Shown here: positions 10,383-21,610 of the stretch, piece by piece | How positions within the stretch are numbered: position 1 is the stretch's first letter | Layout: each line of letters opens with the position of its first letter | Source of the DNA: Silurus meridionalis | Taxonomy: Eukaryota; Chordata; Actinopteri; Siluriformes; Siluridae | Reading direction: 5' to 3' | Length of the DNA stretch: 64,000 nt | Assembly (NCBI RefSeq): GCF_014805685.1 | Contig: NC_060890.1 | Location: 23,905,500 to 23,969,499, forward strand | Program-made: the position numbers and the translations under genes | The notes under the pieces: generated by a model | The model's input: only the letters and a program-made list of their open reading frames with translations | Database searches by the model: none | What the model was told of the DNA's origin: nothing

Positions 10383-11180
10383 TGTATATATATATGAAAA
10401 GAAATGGGTGTCCCAATACTTTTGCTCACATATGTGGCCATATTTTCCACATAAATGTTTAGCTACCAGATATATATCATTCCAACAATATTAACATAGT
10501 AAACAATATTATTCTGAATTTTTGGGAAACAAAAATTTAATAGAGGGATAAAACAGGAGGTTTTCAGTGGCATCCAATTCTTGATTCTGATTTGTCAGAA
10601 TGTATTGAATTTTTGAGAGGTTTATGTCATTTAATTGAAAAGAAAGAAGTCTCCAGTGTTGGTCATCAGAACAGTTAGAATTCCACGTTCCTCCCAATGA
10701 CAGGTCCTTATTGTCTTTCATGTCATGTTCTGTCAATCGTGTCATCATGTGTCATTGCTGCCTTCTATCTTTCACTCCCCAGTGTGTATTTATGTCGGAC
10801 TGTTTCCTAATTTCGTCTTCGATTTTTAGTTGTCCTAAGCCCAGTTACTCATGTCTTGATTAAATACCGATCTATTTCAGTTGTTTACCTTTTCGAGATC
10901 ATTTGCTTTGTGGTTTTATTAATCTCAATATGTTTTTTCTTGTATGAATTTATAAGAAAAATAAAACGCAGTTTGTCGTGTTTCTCAGTAGTTTATACAA
11001 AAAAAAAAAGTAATTAAAAAATGTAAAAAAATAAAAAAATTTAATATACTGTATATATATAAAAAATCATAAAAGGTCCATCTAAAAAGTAAATAATCTC
11101 CTTGGAAAGATAACTAACTAAAATAGATTCTTGTTAAATAAAGGCATGAGTGGCTGCCCTTAGAACAACTAAAATGTATC
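10383..11180. other. Non-coding stretch, Tc1-N terminal scrap at the start
   Basis: GGGTGTCCCAATACTTTTGC at about 10407 is a Tc1-N terminal repeat. The rest, to 11180, is AT-rich without a recognised element. Confidence 0.4.
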
Positions 11181-11335
11181 GTAATATTTGATTGTTTTTT
11201 TGTTGTATTGTTTTGTAATGTATTGTAGTGTATCGTATTTTATTTCATTGTATTGCATTGTTTTTTATTAAATTGCATTGTATTGTATTCTATTGTATCT
11301 GTGGTATTGCATCATATTGTTTTGTATGATTTTGA
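11181..11335. repeat. Degenerate (TATTG)n pentanucleotide repeat
   Basis: GTATTG/GTATTGTATTG words recur throughout, with frequent substitutions to GTATCG and GCATTG. Confidence 0.8.
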
Positions 11336-12124
11336 CACATGACAAAATGCATATTGATTTTCTTATTAACTGCATTAGAGGGAGAAAAAAAAAGATATGG
11401 CTTGTGGAGGAATAAAAAAAAAAAATAAATAATAATAATTAATAGATTCTAAGCCAATAACAAAAAAAACCCTAAGTACTCATTCTTTAGTTAATAAAAA
11501 AGAAATACAATTTGGTTATTTTCCTAGAACTTTTTTCTTAAATATTGTATGTAGGATATATACATTGGTGCACAACCTTTTATCATGTTTGTGCTGAACG
11601 ATTACTGACCATGCAAACGCTAAAACACAAACCTGTCAAATATCAATGAAACACACAATAACTACTGTTCTATTGACTAATGGACTACTTTAACTCAGCT
11701 GGTGAGGTGCTCAGCTCTACGTTTATTTCCCCCCTGCTCCAGCAGTGCAATCACATCTAGTGGTTCTACTGCCGGTTTGAACGCTCATTGCTCCCAGATA
11801 GCAAGTTTCTGTTACTGTTTCTGTCATTATAAAGTGTCTGAGTCTTGCGACGATTGCACACTGTGATGTTTCCCGATGCAGTACTGCAGTTAGAGATCTT
11901 TGGACCCCGCAATCTGCTTTTGAAAATGTTTTCAGCTTGGTTCACTTGGTAGATTTGTTTAATCCCAAGGTATATTTGCACATAGTAGAATTCCTCTAAA
12001 GCCACTGATCCAATGCAGAATTCAATATTTCCTTTTTGGACCAAAGTACTGAGACACATGACTTTTCCAGTGATATGAACTTCTTACCACGAAGGTAGAG
12101 GCACACTAATGTATGGTATGTCTC
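11336..12124. other. Non-coding stretch; 11690-12060 non-repetitive
   Basis: AT-rich to 11600. The part 11690-12060 has no repeat signature and carries a 97-codon minus-strand open frame with no recognisable family and no clear splice sites, so it is not called as an exon. Confidence 0.35.
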
Positions 12125-12528
12125 TGGACATTTGGATTTTCTGTTCACTTGAAGAAGGAGACCTGAATCTGTTCTAGTGTGACAGTGGTCCTGTGTACAA
12201 AGCCAGTTCCATGAAGTTATGCTTTACATGGGTTGAAGTGGAAGATCTCCTTCTGTAGAGTTGAAACCCTGTTAAACATTTTTGGGATAAATTGGAATGC
12301 TGACTGTACCCCAGGCCTTCTCACCTCACCTACACCAGTAACTGGCTTTATTAATTCCCCTTGTGGCTGAATGAGCACAAATCTCCACAAGCACACTCTA
12401 AAATCCAGTAGAACATCTTCCTAGAATGGTGGAGCAGCAAATGGGAACTAAATGTGGAATGGGATGTTCAGAAATTACACATCAATCTTATGGTCAGTTG
12501 TCCACAAGCCTTTCTCCATATACTATAG
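12125..12528 (+). mobile_element. Tc1-N copy, left end eroded
   Basis: GACAGTGGTCCTGTGTACAA and GTTAAACATTTTTGGGAT correspond to the DNAPVHK and EHLWDE coding parts. The right terminus abuts, or is overlapped by, the longer Tc1-like element starting at about 12525. Confidence 0.8.
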
Positions 12529-13158
12529 AAATAAAACTTGGATATATTTTAGAGTAGTCAAAGTGCAGTTTGTACACCAGTACAGATTAACATTATTGTC
12601 TTAATATCTGGCAACAAAAGTGAGTACACCCTCAGTGATAACATCCTGTACGTGGTGTAACGATGCAAAGCCACACATCCTATTCATCATGTTCATGTTG
12701 TTGTCTGCTTGACAGAACCATAGAAATTTGTGTATCTTGTATTAGAGCAGTTCAAATGTGGTGCTTTGAGTACAAGTCTCTCACACTGACCACTGGATGT
12801 TCAACATGGCACCTCATGGCAAAGACTCGTTGAGGATTTTAGAAGTAAAATTGTTGCTCTTCACAAAGATGGCAGAGGCTAAAGGATATCACTAACATTT
12901 TTTTTTTAACAGTGCTAGATAACGATGGTGCTCACACAAAATATTGACACTTCGGACATAGTTTTGACATGTTCACTTAGGGTGTACTTACTTTTGTTGC
13001 CATGTTCAGTTATTTTGGCTCTATGTTGAGTTATTTTCAGAGGACAGTAAATCTATACTGCTATACAAGCTACACATTGACTACTCGAAAATATATCCAA
13101 GTTTTGAGAACATATGGTAAAATGGTTGCTGAAATGTGAGGGGTGTACTTACTTTTAT
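12525..13158 (+). mobile_element. Tc1-like IR/DR element, internally deleted
   Basis: The inner repeat GGCAACAAAAGTGAGTACACC (near 12610) and its inverted partner ending at 13002 flank a fragment encoding the transposase start, MAPHGKDSLRILEV (12808 onward; family usual MAPRGKELS). Outside these, ACTTGGATATATTTTAGAGT on the left and its inverted form on the right add a second pair, with another GTGTACTTACTTTT at 13143-13156. Two terminal repeats per side is the IR/DR layout known from Tc1-type elements. The catalytic core is missing. Confidence 0.7.
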
Positions 13159-13514
13159 ATAATATAAATAAGTCCAAAGAAAAACAAGACAGAAAACAAC
13201 CGAAACGTTTCATCAATGAAGAAACAACAAACAAGATTTAAATAATCTATTCCATGTGTTTTATAGGAAGTAATTTAGTAGGTGTGATCCCACATGCTCA
13301 GTGCAGGTATTCCTCAGGGATGTATGCTCTATCCAAAATTGTTCTCATTTAACCACTACCAACAAGTCCTTTGGAATTCCAAGCAAATTATCATGGGAGT
13401 AAATAAAGACCTTTGCGTAAGATCCTAGAAATTCGGAGTTCTAGTGCAATGCTCCAGACATTATTGCAGTATTTATCCAGGTTTCAACTCCCAGTATGGG
13501 AAATGCTCCCAGTA
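13159..13514. other. Non-coding stretch, nothing recognised
   Basis: No repeat was identified apart from CCCAGTATGGG occurring twice close together (13491 and 13508). Confidence 0.4.
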
Positions 13515-13697
13515 TGGGGGAGGTGGCAGCTTAGTGGTTAAGGCTTTGGGCTTCGACTCTGAAGGTTCAAATCCCAACCACTGCCACTCATGGGCCCTGA
13601 GAAAGGCCCTTAACCCTTTAGCTGCTCAGTTGTATGATTGAGATAAAAGTAAGTCACTCTGGATAAGGGCATCTGCCAAATGCCATAAATGTGAAAT
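13515..13697 (+). mobile_element. SINE family A, well preserved
   Basis: It has A box CAGCTTAGTGGTTAAGG, B box AGGTTCAAATCCC, body TGGGCCCTGAGAAAGGCCC, and tail CACTCTGGATAAGGGCATCT..CCATAAATGTGA. It is the cleanest example of the family in the window. Confidence 0.85.
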
Positions 13698-15060
13698 GTA
13701 TTTATCAATATTAAAGATTTAAAAAGGGCCAACCACAGTTATTGAGAGAACTCAACAAGTCATGACATTACTATTATTATTTTATTACTATGACTAGGTG
13801 AAGAAAAAAAAAACCACTACCAATGTGGATCGAATTCCACACTGCCTTTATAGAAACAGGCGAAAACATTGCCAATATTTCTTATAATATGTACTGCTCA
13901 GTGTGTTGAAGGAACCCCAGGGCGACACCCCCTGCCCCTTTAACTCCCCATACTATGAAAAAAAAAGGACTTGTAAACAGACTTTGTTTGACCTCTTATA
14001 TTCCCAAGCAATATCTCTTCCTTCTTAACAGAGAGACAGAGAGTAAATACCCTAAAGACAAGAACTAAACATCATACACATACAGCAGGCTGTACGTCAT
14101 ATAAAAACAAGGACTAGCATGTGAAGTGGATTCCCAGGATGTTTTTCCAGGCTGCAAAGTTGAAAAGAAAAATGGCATATAATTCTTCATACCTGGTATA
14201 TCTACACAATATTCATCATATATAGAGGGTGAATTGCAAATGCATAATAGTGTACTGGATCAAATTTTTTATTTTTCCAACCTGTCAAGTAAGTTTGGAA
14301 GCAATATTGTAAATTTGCCATTGGGCAAAACAAAGAAAGGACCGACTGACCGGCCGACCGACCTACCTACCGACCTACCTACCTACCTACTTACCTACCT
14401 GAATTTGCAGTAATCAGTGTCATCATTGCAATACAAGGACTAGTTATGGAGATATACTATAGACTGATCCTATACCAGACCCATATTAGATTTCCTTCCA
14501 TGCATCTTATTTCAAAATGCTTTTTATATTGGAATTAGTTTCTACTCATTCTTTTATCTGCATTATTTATCTGTCCCTTATTTCAAGTCGTTAGAAAGGA
14601 GAAGGGATTTGCATGCAGGTAAAGAGTTTTAAGTGAAATCGGGTAAACAGATCTAAAAAATGCAATCTGAAAATCTCTTTGGTGGAACAGAACAAGGTCA
14701 GAAGATGGGAAAACCGCCATAAATGGGACTGGAGAAAAAGCGTGAACGGAATATAAAAACAAGGTTGACGGTTAGGAAAGTGACAGAAACAAACGACTTG
14801 GTAAAGGAAGTGAAACCGAGCAAAACTTTGCTGTGTTTTGAGGAAGCCAGAGTCTATTTGAGTGTGTGTGTGTGATGAGGAACACCTGTGCTCAATTAGT
14901 ACCTTGGTGGCTGTGAGCATGTTTGACTGTGGGAGCTGTAGTTTGTGGTGGCCATGTTTGGGGGTTGCTATAGTTGCTGAAAGATGGAGTTTAACTGTAA
15001 TCTGGTTGTCGAGAAAAACTCGGTCTTAGGCGCTTTTAAATGTCTGACAACCTCAGAGTA
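13698..15060. other. Non-coding stretch with degenerate (ACCT)n at 14343-14400
   Basis: Apart from the ACCT/ACCG tetranucleotide tract, no repeat or exon was identified. The minus-strand open frame at 14591-14920 is without recognisable similarity. Confidence 0.35.
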
Positions 15061-15195
15061 CCCAACACTGAATACCAGAACCTTTCTTCATGCAATGAAA
15101 GTTGTGTCGATCTCTGTTGAATATCCAGGTTATTTATATTACATATTTAAAATAACAGAAAAAGAGTACAATAACACAAGCTCTCGTTTCTTCTG
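15061..15195 (+). repeat. Unclassified repeat, copy 1 (first segment)
   Basis: The segment beginning CCAACACTGAATACCAG is about 75% similar to 17011-17155. A second shared segment lies at 16358-16440 here and at 17318-17425 in the other copy. In this copy the two segments are separated by a microsatellite and a Tc1-N insertion. Confidence 0.55.
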
Positions 15196-15257
15196 AAGAA
15201 ACATAATGACCTCAAAGAACAGAAAAGCAGAGACTTTATAAGGACAGAGAGGTAGTT

Positions 15258-15280
15258 TTATCTATCTATCTATCTATCTA

Positions 15281-15327
<47 letters not shown>
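15258..15327. repeat. (ATCT)n(GTCT)n microsatellite
   Basis: About 6 ATCT units are followed by about 11 GTCT units. It is the reverse-complement class of the GATA/GACA tract at 3409. Confidence 0.97.
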
Positions 15328-15331
<4 letters not shown>

Positions 15332-15671
15332 TTCTTGGTCTCAAACCTGTGCTTGTTTGGCAGCAGTTTAAAGAGAAGATAAAGCTGAGTGAACATCAAA
15401 CACACCACTGATACGCAGTTGAAAGCCGTGTTGTGGCAGCATTTTACATCCCTCTCATTTGTTACCACACAGAAAAAAAAATAACACTTAAATCCAATCT
15501 GTGTTGTTTTTTTTTTTTTCAGATTCTGTGGAAAATGTTATCAGTTTTTGAAGAAGTGCAGAATCTGATTCACTTCCAAACAAGTATATTAATTCACAAA
15601 GTACTTGTTTTCCCTTCAAGTATCTAATGCAATGAAACATATACTCTGTGGAATAAAAAGTATTGTGAAAC
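15328..15671. other. Non-coding stretch, nothing recognised
   Basis: A poly-T run at 15509-15520 lies in otherwise unremarkable AT-rich sequence. Confidence 0.4.
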
Positions 15672-16155
15672 TTCACTTTTTCAGCCTTATGTGGTTCTCC
15701 CCCAAACTACCACAAAGTTATAAGCAAACAAATGTATAGGAGGCCATTGGAGGTGGTAGAATGAAATGTTCCCTTCACTTGAAGTAGGAGACCCAAAACT
15801 GTTCCAGCATGACAATGTCCCTGTGCACAAAGCCAGCTCCATTAAGATATGCTTTACATGGGTTGGAGTGGAAGATCTCCTGCTATAGAGCACTGATCTT
15901 AACCCTACTGAACACCTTTGGGATGAATGGAAACACTGATTACACCCCAAACCTCTTCACCTACATCAATACTTGACTTTACTAAGCCCTGGTTGCTGAA
16001 CGAGCACAAATCTCCACAAGCCCGCTCCAAAATCTTTTTCCCAGTAAACTACAGGTTGTAACAACAGCAAATGGGTACTGAATGTGGAAATGGATGTTCA
16101 AGAATCACATGCATCTTATGGACAGGTCTTTAAAATCCTCTCTCTATATAGTGTA
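15672..16155 (+). mobile_element. Tc1-N copy, nearly full length
   Basis: It runs from TTTTTCAGCCTTATGTGGTT to TCTCTATATAGTGTA. The segment CAGCATGACAATGTCCCTGT encodes the QHDN..P block, and CTGAACACCTTTGGGATGAA the EHLWDE block. Several in-frame stops and indels show it is not coding. Confidence 0.85.
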
Positions 16156-16463
16156 TTATTCATTGGTTAATATTAAAAGCTGATCTATTGCACATCATGT
16201 CCTCTTGGTTTATAACTTCAACTGAATAGAGAACTGTCAAATACTTAATGTTCCAGCTCGTAAGTGAAGAAGTAACCAAGATTTATATAAAGTGCCACAG
16301 TATTGCTCCTGAGTGAAAATCTTATATTCAAGAAAGAAGATTACCAGCTGGTGATGTTTATATCTATAAAATATTCCCTTCTCTGCAATATGTTGTTATC
16401 GGAAAGTTATCTTCTTTAGAATGATAACTCTGGCAACCTTAGAGTGGTGGTGATCCAAATAAC
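16156..16463 (+). repeat. Unclassified repeat, copy 1 (second segment)
   Basis: AATATTCCCTTCTCTGCAA and the region TTAGAATGATAACTCTGGCA match 17318-17425 with substitutions. The start of this block (16156-16350) has no partner that I could align. Confidence 0.4.
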
Positions 16464-16978
16464 TGTCAGGATCTTCCAGCCACATGGTGCGCACTTACGG
16501 GTCGGCGGCCATCTTGCTGTTTTTCCCACGCCTTCCGTTATTTAAGTACACCCAAGACTTTAGATTATTTTACAGGATTCCTGTAGTCCCTGGGATTATT
16601 CTTGCCACCCTGCCTGCTCTGGATTCTGTTCCTGATCCTGTCCCTGGTTCTGCCCAGCCTCTGGTTTTGAACTCTGGGCTGGTTTTTGGTTTGTGTTTCC
16701 TCCCTGTATTGCTCAGTTTGCCGGTTTTGATTTTTTGGAATGTGTTTTCGGTTTTGTTTTTGTCTTCCCTGCATCGCCCTGCTTGCCTGTGTTTTCGACC
16801 CTGGATTGTTTTTGGACTGTGTTTTTGCCTTGCCCCATTGCTCAGGTTGTTTCTTTTTTAAAGCCTGTATTTTCCTTACTCCCTGTCGCATCCTGCATTC
16901 GGGTCCTCCCATCCACTCACTCAGTCACCCGCACATCCGGAATGATCTGCCTGTGCAACGTGTCCGAGATCTCTGACA
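16464..16978 (+). mobile_element. Solo LTR of a retrotransposon
   Basis: The 515-bp unit starts TGTCAGGATCTTCC and ends GAGATCTCTGACA, so it has TG..CA ends with a short inverted repeat (TGTCAG/CTGACA). It is flanked by ATAAC (16459-16463) and GTAAC (16979-16983), a 4/5 target duplication. The interior is C/T- and G/T-rich with TTTTAAAGCCTGTATTTTCC near the 3' side, as in fish Ty3-like LTRs. The open frame within it is compositional. Confidence 0.65.
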
Positions 16979-17010
16979 GTAACATCAGTTTAAACAGTCC
17001 ATGTGTGTAA

Positions 17011-17460
17011 TCCAACACTGAATACCAGGAACTTTCATCATGGTATAGAAGTTATGTAGATTTCTGGTAAATATCCAATTTATTTTTATTAAATATTTTG
17101 GATAACAGATAAAAAGTACAAAACAAGCTCTAGTTTCCTCTGATGAAACCTAAGGAACGAAAAGAATGCATGATATTGCGTATTCCTTATTATTTCTTGA
17201 ATAAATCCTTATTATTTATAGCACTTTATTTATATTTAAGTGATAACTCAATTATTCAAGGAATACTATTTATACAACAAACAAAAAAAGAATATTAAAC
17301 AGTATATATACATAAATAAAATTCCCTTCTCTACAAATAGGTATATGAGGTATAGGAGTAAAAAGAAAGCTCAATGAAGCATCCTGTTATGTAAACTAAT
17401 CATCTTCAGGGTTATAACTGTGACTGTTCCTTCACACCACCCTAGCACTGATTAGTTAAG
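17011..17460 (+). repeat. Unclassified repeat, copy 2
   Basis: It is continuous here: segment 1 (17011-17155), a spacer with TATAGCACTTTATTTATATT, then segment 2 (AAATTCCCTTCTCTACAAAT onward). It shows what copy 1 (15061-16440) looked like before the microsatellite and Tc1-N interruption. Confidence 0.5.
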
Positions 17461-17544
17461 TAATAAAAGTTAAGATTATGAATTGAGCTCCTGTTTGCAT
17501 GACCCAGGAGTCCCTGAAGAGTATTACATTTAAATGTATGGTAC

Positions 17545-17815
17545 TGATGTGGGTGAGGGTGAGGGAGGTGCGGGTGAGGGGGTGCAGTCAGCATTTACAT
17601 GTATCCCAAAGGTGTTTAATAGAGTTGAGGGTTGGAGCTCTATAGCAGGAAATCTTCCACTCCAACCCATGTAAAGTATATCTTCATGGAACTGTGCACA
17701 GGACCACTGTCAAGCTGGAACAGGTTTGGGTTTCCTAGACTCCTTGTGAAGGAAAAAATAATGCTACCACATTCAAAACATCCTGTGCAACTGCATGCCT
17801 CCATCTTTGTGCTAC
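17545..17815 (-). mobile_element. Tc1-N copy, right end missing
   Basis: The minus strand contains the QHDN, WVGVEDLL and EHLWD blocks in order. A GTGAGGGTGAGGGAGGTGCGG patch at 17550-17580 is a local GGTGAG expansion of the element's own AGGTGAGGTGAGG motif. Confidence 0.8.
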
Positions 17816-18987
17816 GGCCCAGGAGCCACTTTACATACCACCTTTATTTAGATGCCATTCCACTTAGATCACAGCGATTTCCAATAATAAGTATGTTGAA
17901 TTTATTGAAAAAATGATGCAACAGGGAACTGAAAAGGTTTATTTTTAGTTTGAACGCTGCGGAACATCCGAGAGTTCCTGTTCTCACGTGAAAGCTGAGA
18001 TAAACAACAAAACCGTCATGCCTCCTCTCTCTCTCTTTCCTTTTCTTTCTCTCTTTCACACTTACACACAAACACACTCTCACACTACAAAGCAAAGCCT
18101 ACCATTTTACCAAGAAAAGACAGGAAACAGAAAGCAGTACTGAGACCAAGAGTGTTTGAACCAGGACTCCTTCCATGATAGTAAAAAAAAAAAAGTAACA
18201 AAAAAACAAGATACGAGAAAAAGAAGCATGTTCTTGGTCTTGGATTATGTGTACCGTCCACCGTACAAGTCCCTGTTTAAAATCAGTGACTACAGCAAAC
18301 ACCAACACAAACAATACAGTCTCCATCTGTCGCGTTCCAAAGCTCAGGTTTGGCAAATTGGTAATTATATGAAGTGTGATAAAAAAAAATCAATACGTCA
18401 CGACATGATATCATCTTTATAATCAAAATCAAAGTAAAACCTTCCTTGGTTTGTTCAATCGCAACCCACATATACAAAAACAGATGGTTTCTTGTAACAT
18501 TGGCATCTGATGTCACATCCGATTACCGCTCGTGTTCTCATCAATTCTCGTGTCCAATCCTCGATCGCATTACAATTAATGTTACAGTCGTTCATATCAT
18601 ACAATACACATCTCCTAGCCAATCAGATTTAAGCAATGGCCACATCACACGTATTACACGTGTAGGATGTATAGTGCATGTGTACAAACTTCCATTTGCT
18701 TTATTCCTATCCATAATCACTGACCTTATTCATGGTAACGTGCACCAGCATCGATATGCATTCAAGTATTGTTTTTCTATTAAAAGAGATGAATGTAATT
18801 GTCCAGTGAGGACATGCATCATTCTAATCGGAGTCCTTTGAGGACGGTGAACATCATAAACATGCAAATGGGTTGTAGAGCCCGTGTTCTGCCTGAACGT
18901 AAAGGGAATAGGAAATTGCTCATTTTTTTGAATCTCAGTCATTTTTTTTCTTCTGAAGGTCACGTTTGCATTCATCTTCTTAAATAT
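17816..18987. other. Non-coding stretch, nothing recognised
   Basis: CT-rich at 18020-18060 and poly-A around 18183. Several open frames on both strands lack similarity. The 18440-18860 part is free of obvious repeats. Confidence 0.35.
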
Positions 18988-19373
18988 CTCTATATGGACA
19001 CATTTTGTGGACATCTCAGCATGAGAGATTTGTGGTTTCTGAACATCTGATTCATATTTAGTCTCTATTTGCTGTTATAAGAACCTCCACTCTTCTGGGA
19101 AGACGTTCCACTAGATTTTGGGGTGCGCTTGTGGAGATTTGCGATCATTCAACCATTAGGGTGTAAGTAAAGTAAAAAAAAATGAGGTGAAGTCGGCGTT
19201 CGAAATTCAACCCGCAGGTGTTTAACAGGGCTGGAGCTCTACAACAGGAGATCTTCCAGTCCAACCCATGTAAAGCTAATCTTCATGGAGCTGGCTTTGT
19301 GCACAGGTGCATTGTCATGCTGGAACAGGTTTGGAAAAGGAAGTGTCCCAATACTTTTCTCCAGATAATGTAT
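18988..19373 (-). mobile_element. Tc1-N copy with both termini
   Basis: It is bounded by TATATGGACACATTTTGTGG and CCCAATACTTTTCTCCAGAT. An internal loss of about 100 bp near the left coding end makes it shorter than the 490-bp copies. Confidence 0.85.
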
Positions 19374-19396
19374 GCAGGAAACCATACAGAGTACGC

Positions 19397-19910
19397 CGTA
19401 TACACTCTATTGCCAAACGTATTGGGTCACCTGTCCTTTCCTGCTATATGTGTTTTTTTTCCAACCTGTTACCCTAGATCTGGAGGCACTTAATTCTACA
19501 GGACGTCTTTAGATGGAGCTATAATAAAAACATTTGCTTCACTTGAACTTGGAAGCCCAAACCTGTTCCAGCAAGGCGATGCCCCTGTGCACAAAGTGAG
19601 CTCCTTGAGGATCTGGTTTGCATACTTTGGAGAGGATGATCTTGAGTGGCCTGCTATAGAGCTCTGATCTCATCCCTACTGAACACCTTTGGGATGAATG
19701 TGAACGCTGACTGCACCCCAGGTCTCCTCACCTACATCAGTACCTGCCTTTCTTGTGGGTGATGAACTATCCATAAGCACACTCCAAAATCTAGTGGCAC
19801 ATCTTTTAAGAAGAGTGGAGGGAATTAAAAGAGTAAATGTGGAATGTAATGCTCAAAAATCACATACCAAACTTATGACCAGGTGACCCAATACTTTTGC
19901 TTAGAATTAC
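19397..19910 (+). mobile_element. Tc1-N copy, subfamily 2, full length
   Basis: Both termini are visible (CAAACGTATTGGGTCACCTG at 19415 and CCAGGTGACCCAATACTTTTG at the right), so it has true inverted ends. It carries GTGAGCTCCTTGAGGATCTG, the subfamily mark shared with 8562-9012. It lies 24 bp from the oppositely oriented copy at 18988. Confidence 0.88.
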
Positions 19911-20411
19911 ATTTTGGTCATTAGAACCAGATATACAGTATCACGTACAAGCTCCTTTTGCATGGCTCCTGAAGAGTGTTATTACCTTTACATGTATGGA
20001 GAAGGAATCCTCTCATCTCTGAGGTGTTAGCTCTGTCTTGTCAGCCCTAACAAGCGGCAGAAATCAATACAGAGCAGCCTTCTTTACTTTGTTTGCTGAG
20101 CCTATTCTTGCAGAGCAACTCATTTCTCTCTCACTGTTCCAGCCCTGTCTCCAAATCCCAGAAAAACAAAGCTTTCTGAATTCATTTCACACTCGGCCTT
20201 AGCCATTCTGAACACTTCCACACATGCACTATACTGCCAAAAATTTGCAAGCATGAGATCTTCCACTACAACCCATTTAACGCATGTCTTTACAGTTAAA
20301 TACAGTAAAAAAATAAATAAATAAATAAATAAAAAAATTAAAAAATAATAAAAATATACAAATACATGTAAATACAATATATATTTTTTATATAAATACA
20401 AAAAAATCATG

Positions 20412-20414
<3 letters not shown>
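19911..20414. other. Non-coding stretch, nothing recognised
   Basis: AAGCTCCTTTTGCATGGCTC..GAAGAGTGTTATTACC at 19946-19999 resembles 17489-17545, so a small unnamed repeat may be present. A-rich (AAAT)n sequence lies at 20305-20340. Confidence 0.35.

Positions 20415-20462
<48 letters not shown>
20415..20462. repeat. (TA)n microsatellite
   Basis: About 23 TA units. Confidence 0.97.
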
Positions 20463-20464
<2 letters not shown>

Positions 20465-21170
20465 TTTTTATATATTTATATATCATATAATCGAATAATC
20501 TAAATATTTAATCGTCAATAATCACATGATTGCCATGAAGTTATTTGTGATTAATTGCAAATTAATTTCACAATTTTATCTGTTATAAATGTACCTTAAA
20601 TTAAAACCTTTCATGTTTTTAATACTCTAATCAACACAAATATGGATGCTTTATGCAAATGTATGTTTATTATCAGTGAAACCAAACTCAACATAGAGCA
20701 TGAAGACATGTTTCAAAGGTCATAGATGTTTTTCTAAGAACTAGTTCATGTCTATATGTCATAGACACAATAATTTACTTACACAAGACTGTTTAACATT
20801 TTCAGATGACAGGGAACCTCGTAAAAATAGTCTTGTAAAGGTTTTAAAGTAATTATGGTGTTTAAAATGACGTAAATCACCAGGACACCAAACTGTACTT
20901 TTGCTTTGTTTCCACACGGACGGTTTTAATTGCCGGATGTGTGCATAGTTTCGGATTTTGGTCCTGATTTCAACTTAGCACATCAGTAAAACAAATGTTT
21001 AGTGAGTAAAAAAAAATTTCGGTGGAATTTTTGATGTTTAGATCTGAGTAAAGAAAGGGCGTCGTAAATAAATGTGTTGCGCCGAAGGTTTCAATTTCAC
21101 CTCTTTTATATATATTTTTTAAATTTTAATAAAAAATGTCAAACAGAAGATCAGAAGATTAACTCAAAGG
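20463..21170. mobile_element. Unclassified interspersed repeat, copy 2
   Basis: It is the longer partner of 2745-3040. The shared part is near the right side (CTGAGTAAAGAAAGGGCGTC, then AAATGTGTTGC, CCTCTTTTATAT, AATGTCAAACAG). The left part carries TTAATCG/CGATTAT-like motifs (AATCGTCAATAATCACATGA). Confidence 0.5.
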
Positions 21171-21224
21171 GAATTGTGCATCTTGTTTATAACATACTTC
21201 CCCAGGCAAAATACATGACCACAT

Positions 21225-21610
21225 ACACTTATTAGGTCAAAAGTATTGGGACACCTGACTTTTTTCAGCCACATACGTGAACCTTCCAAAACTGAATTAA
21301 TTGTATAAAATGTTTTTGGATGTGCATGAAATTATTCTATTACTTGTACTAGGAGACCCAAACCAGTCCTGTTCAAAAAAGCAAGCTCTGAGAAGATATG
21401 CCTTACATGAGTTGGAGTGGAAATTCTCCTGCTAAGCAACCCTAATGAATATAAATGAATGTAAAGGCTGACTGCACCCCAGGCCTTCTCATCTCACCTA
21501 CATCAGTACCTGACTTTACTAACACACTTGTGGCTAAATGAGCACAAATCTCCACAAAATCTAGTGGAACATCTTCCCAGAAGAGTGAAGGTCCACAAAT
21601 GTTTGTCTGC
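21225..21610 (+). mobile_element. Tc1-N copy
   Basis: It starts with GGTCAAAAGTATTGGGACAC at 21236 and runs to the CCCAGAAGAGTGAAGGT block; the right terminus is cut short. A deletion removes part of the QHDN block. Confidence 0.82.

Noticed and set aside
11766..12059. 97-codon minus-strand open frame as an exon
   Set aside because: No recognisable protein family and no convincing splice pair; a conservation test would be needed.
16484..17010. Overlapping open frames of 78-125 codons
   Set aside because: They lie inside the C/T-rich solo LTR, on both strands, with low-complexity composition.
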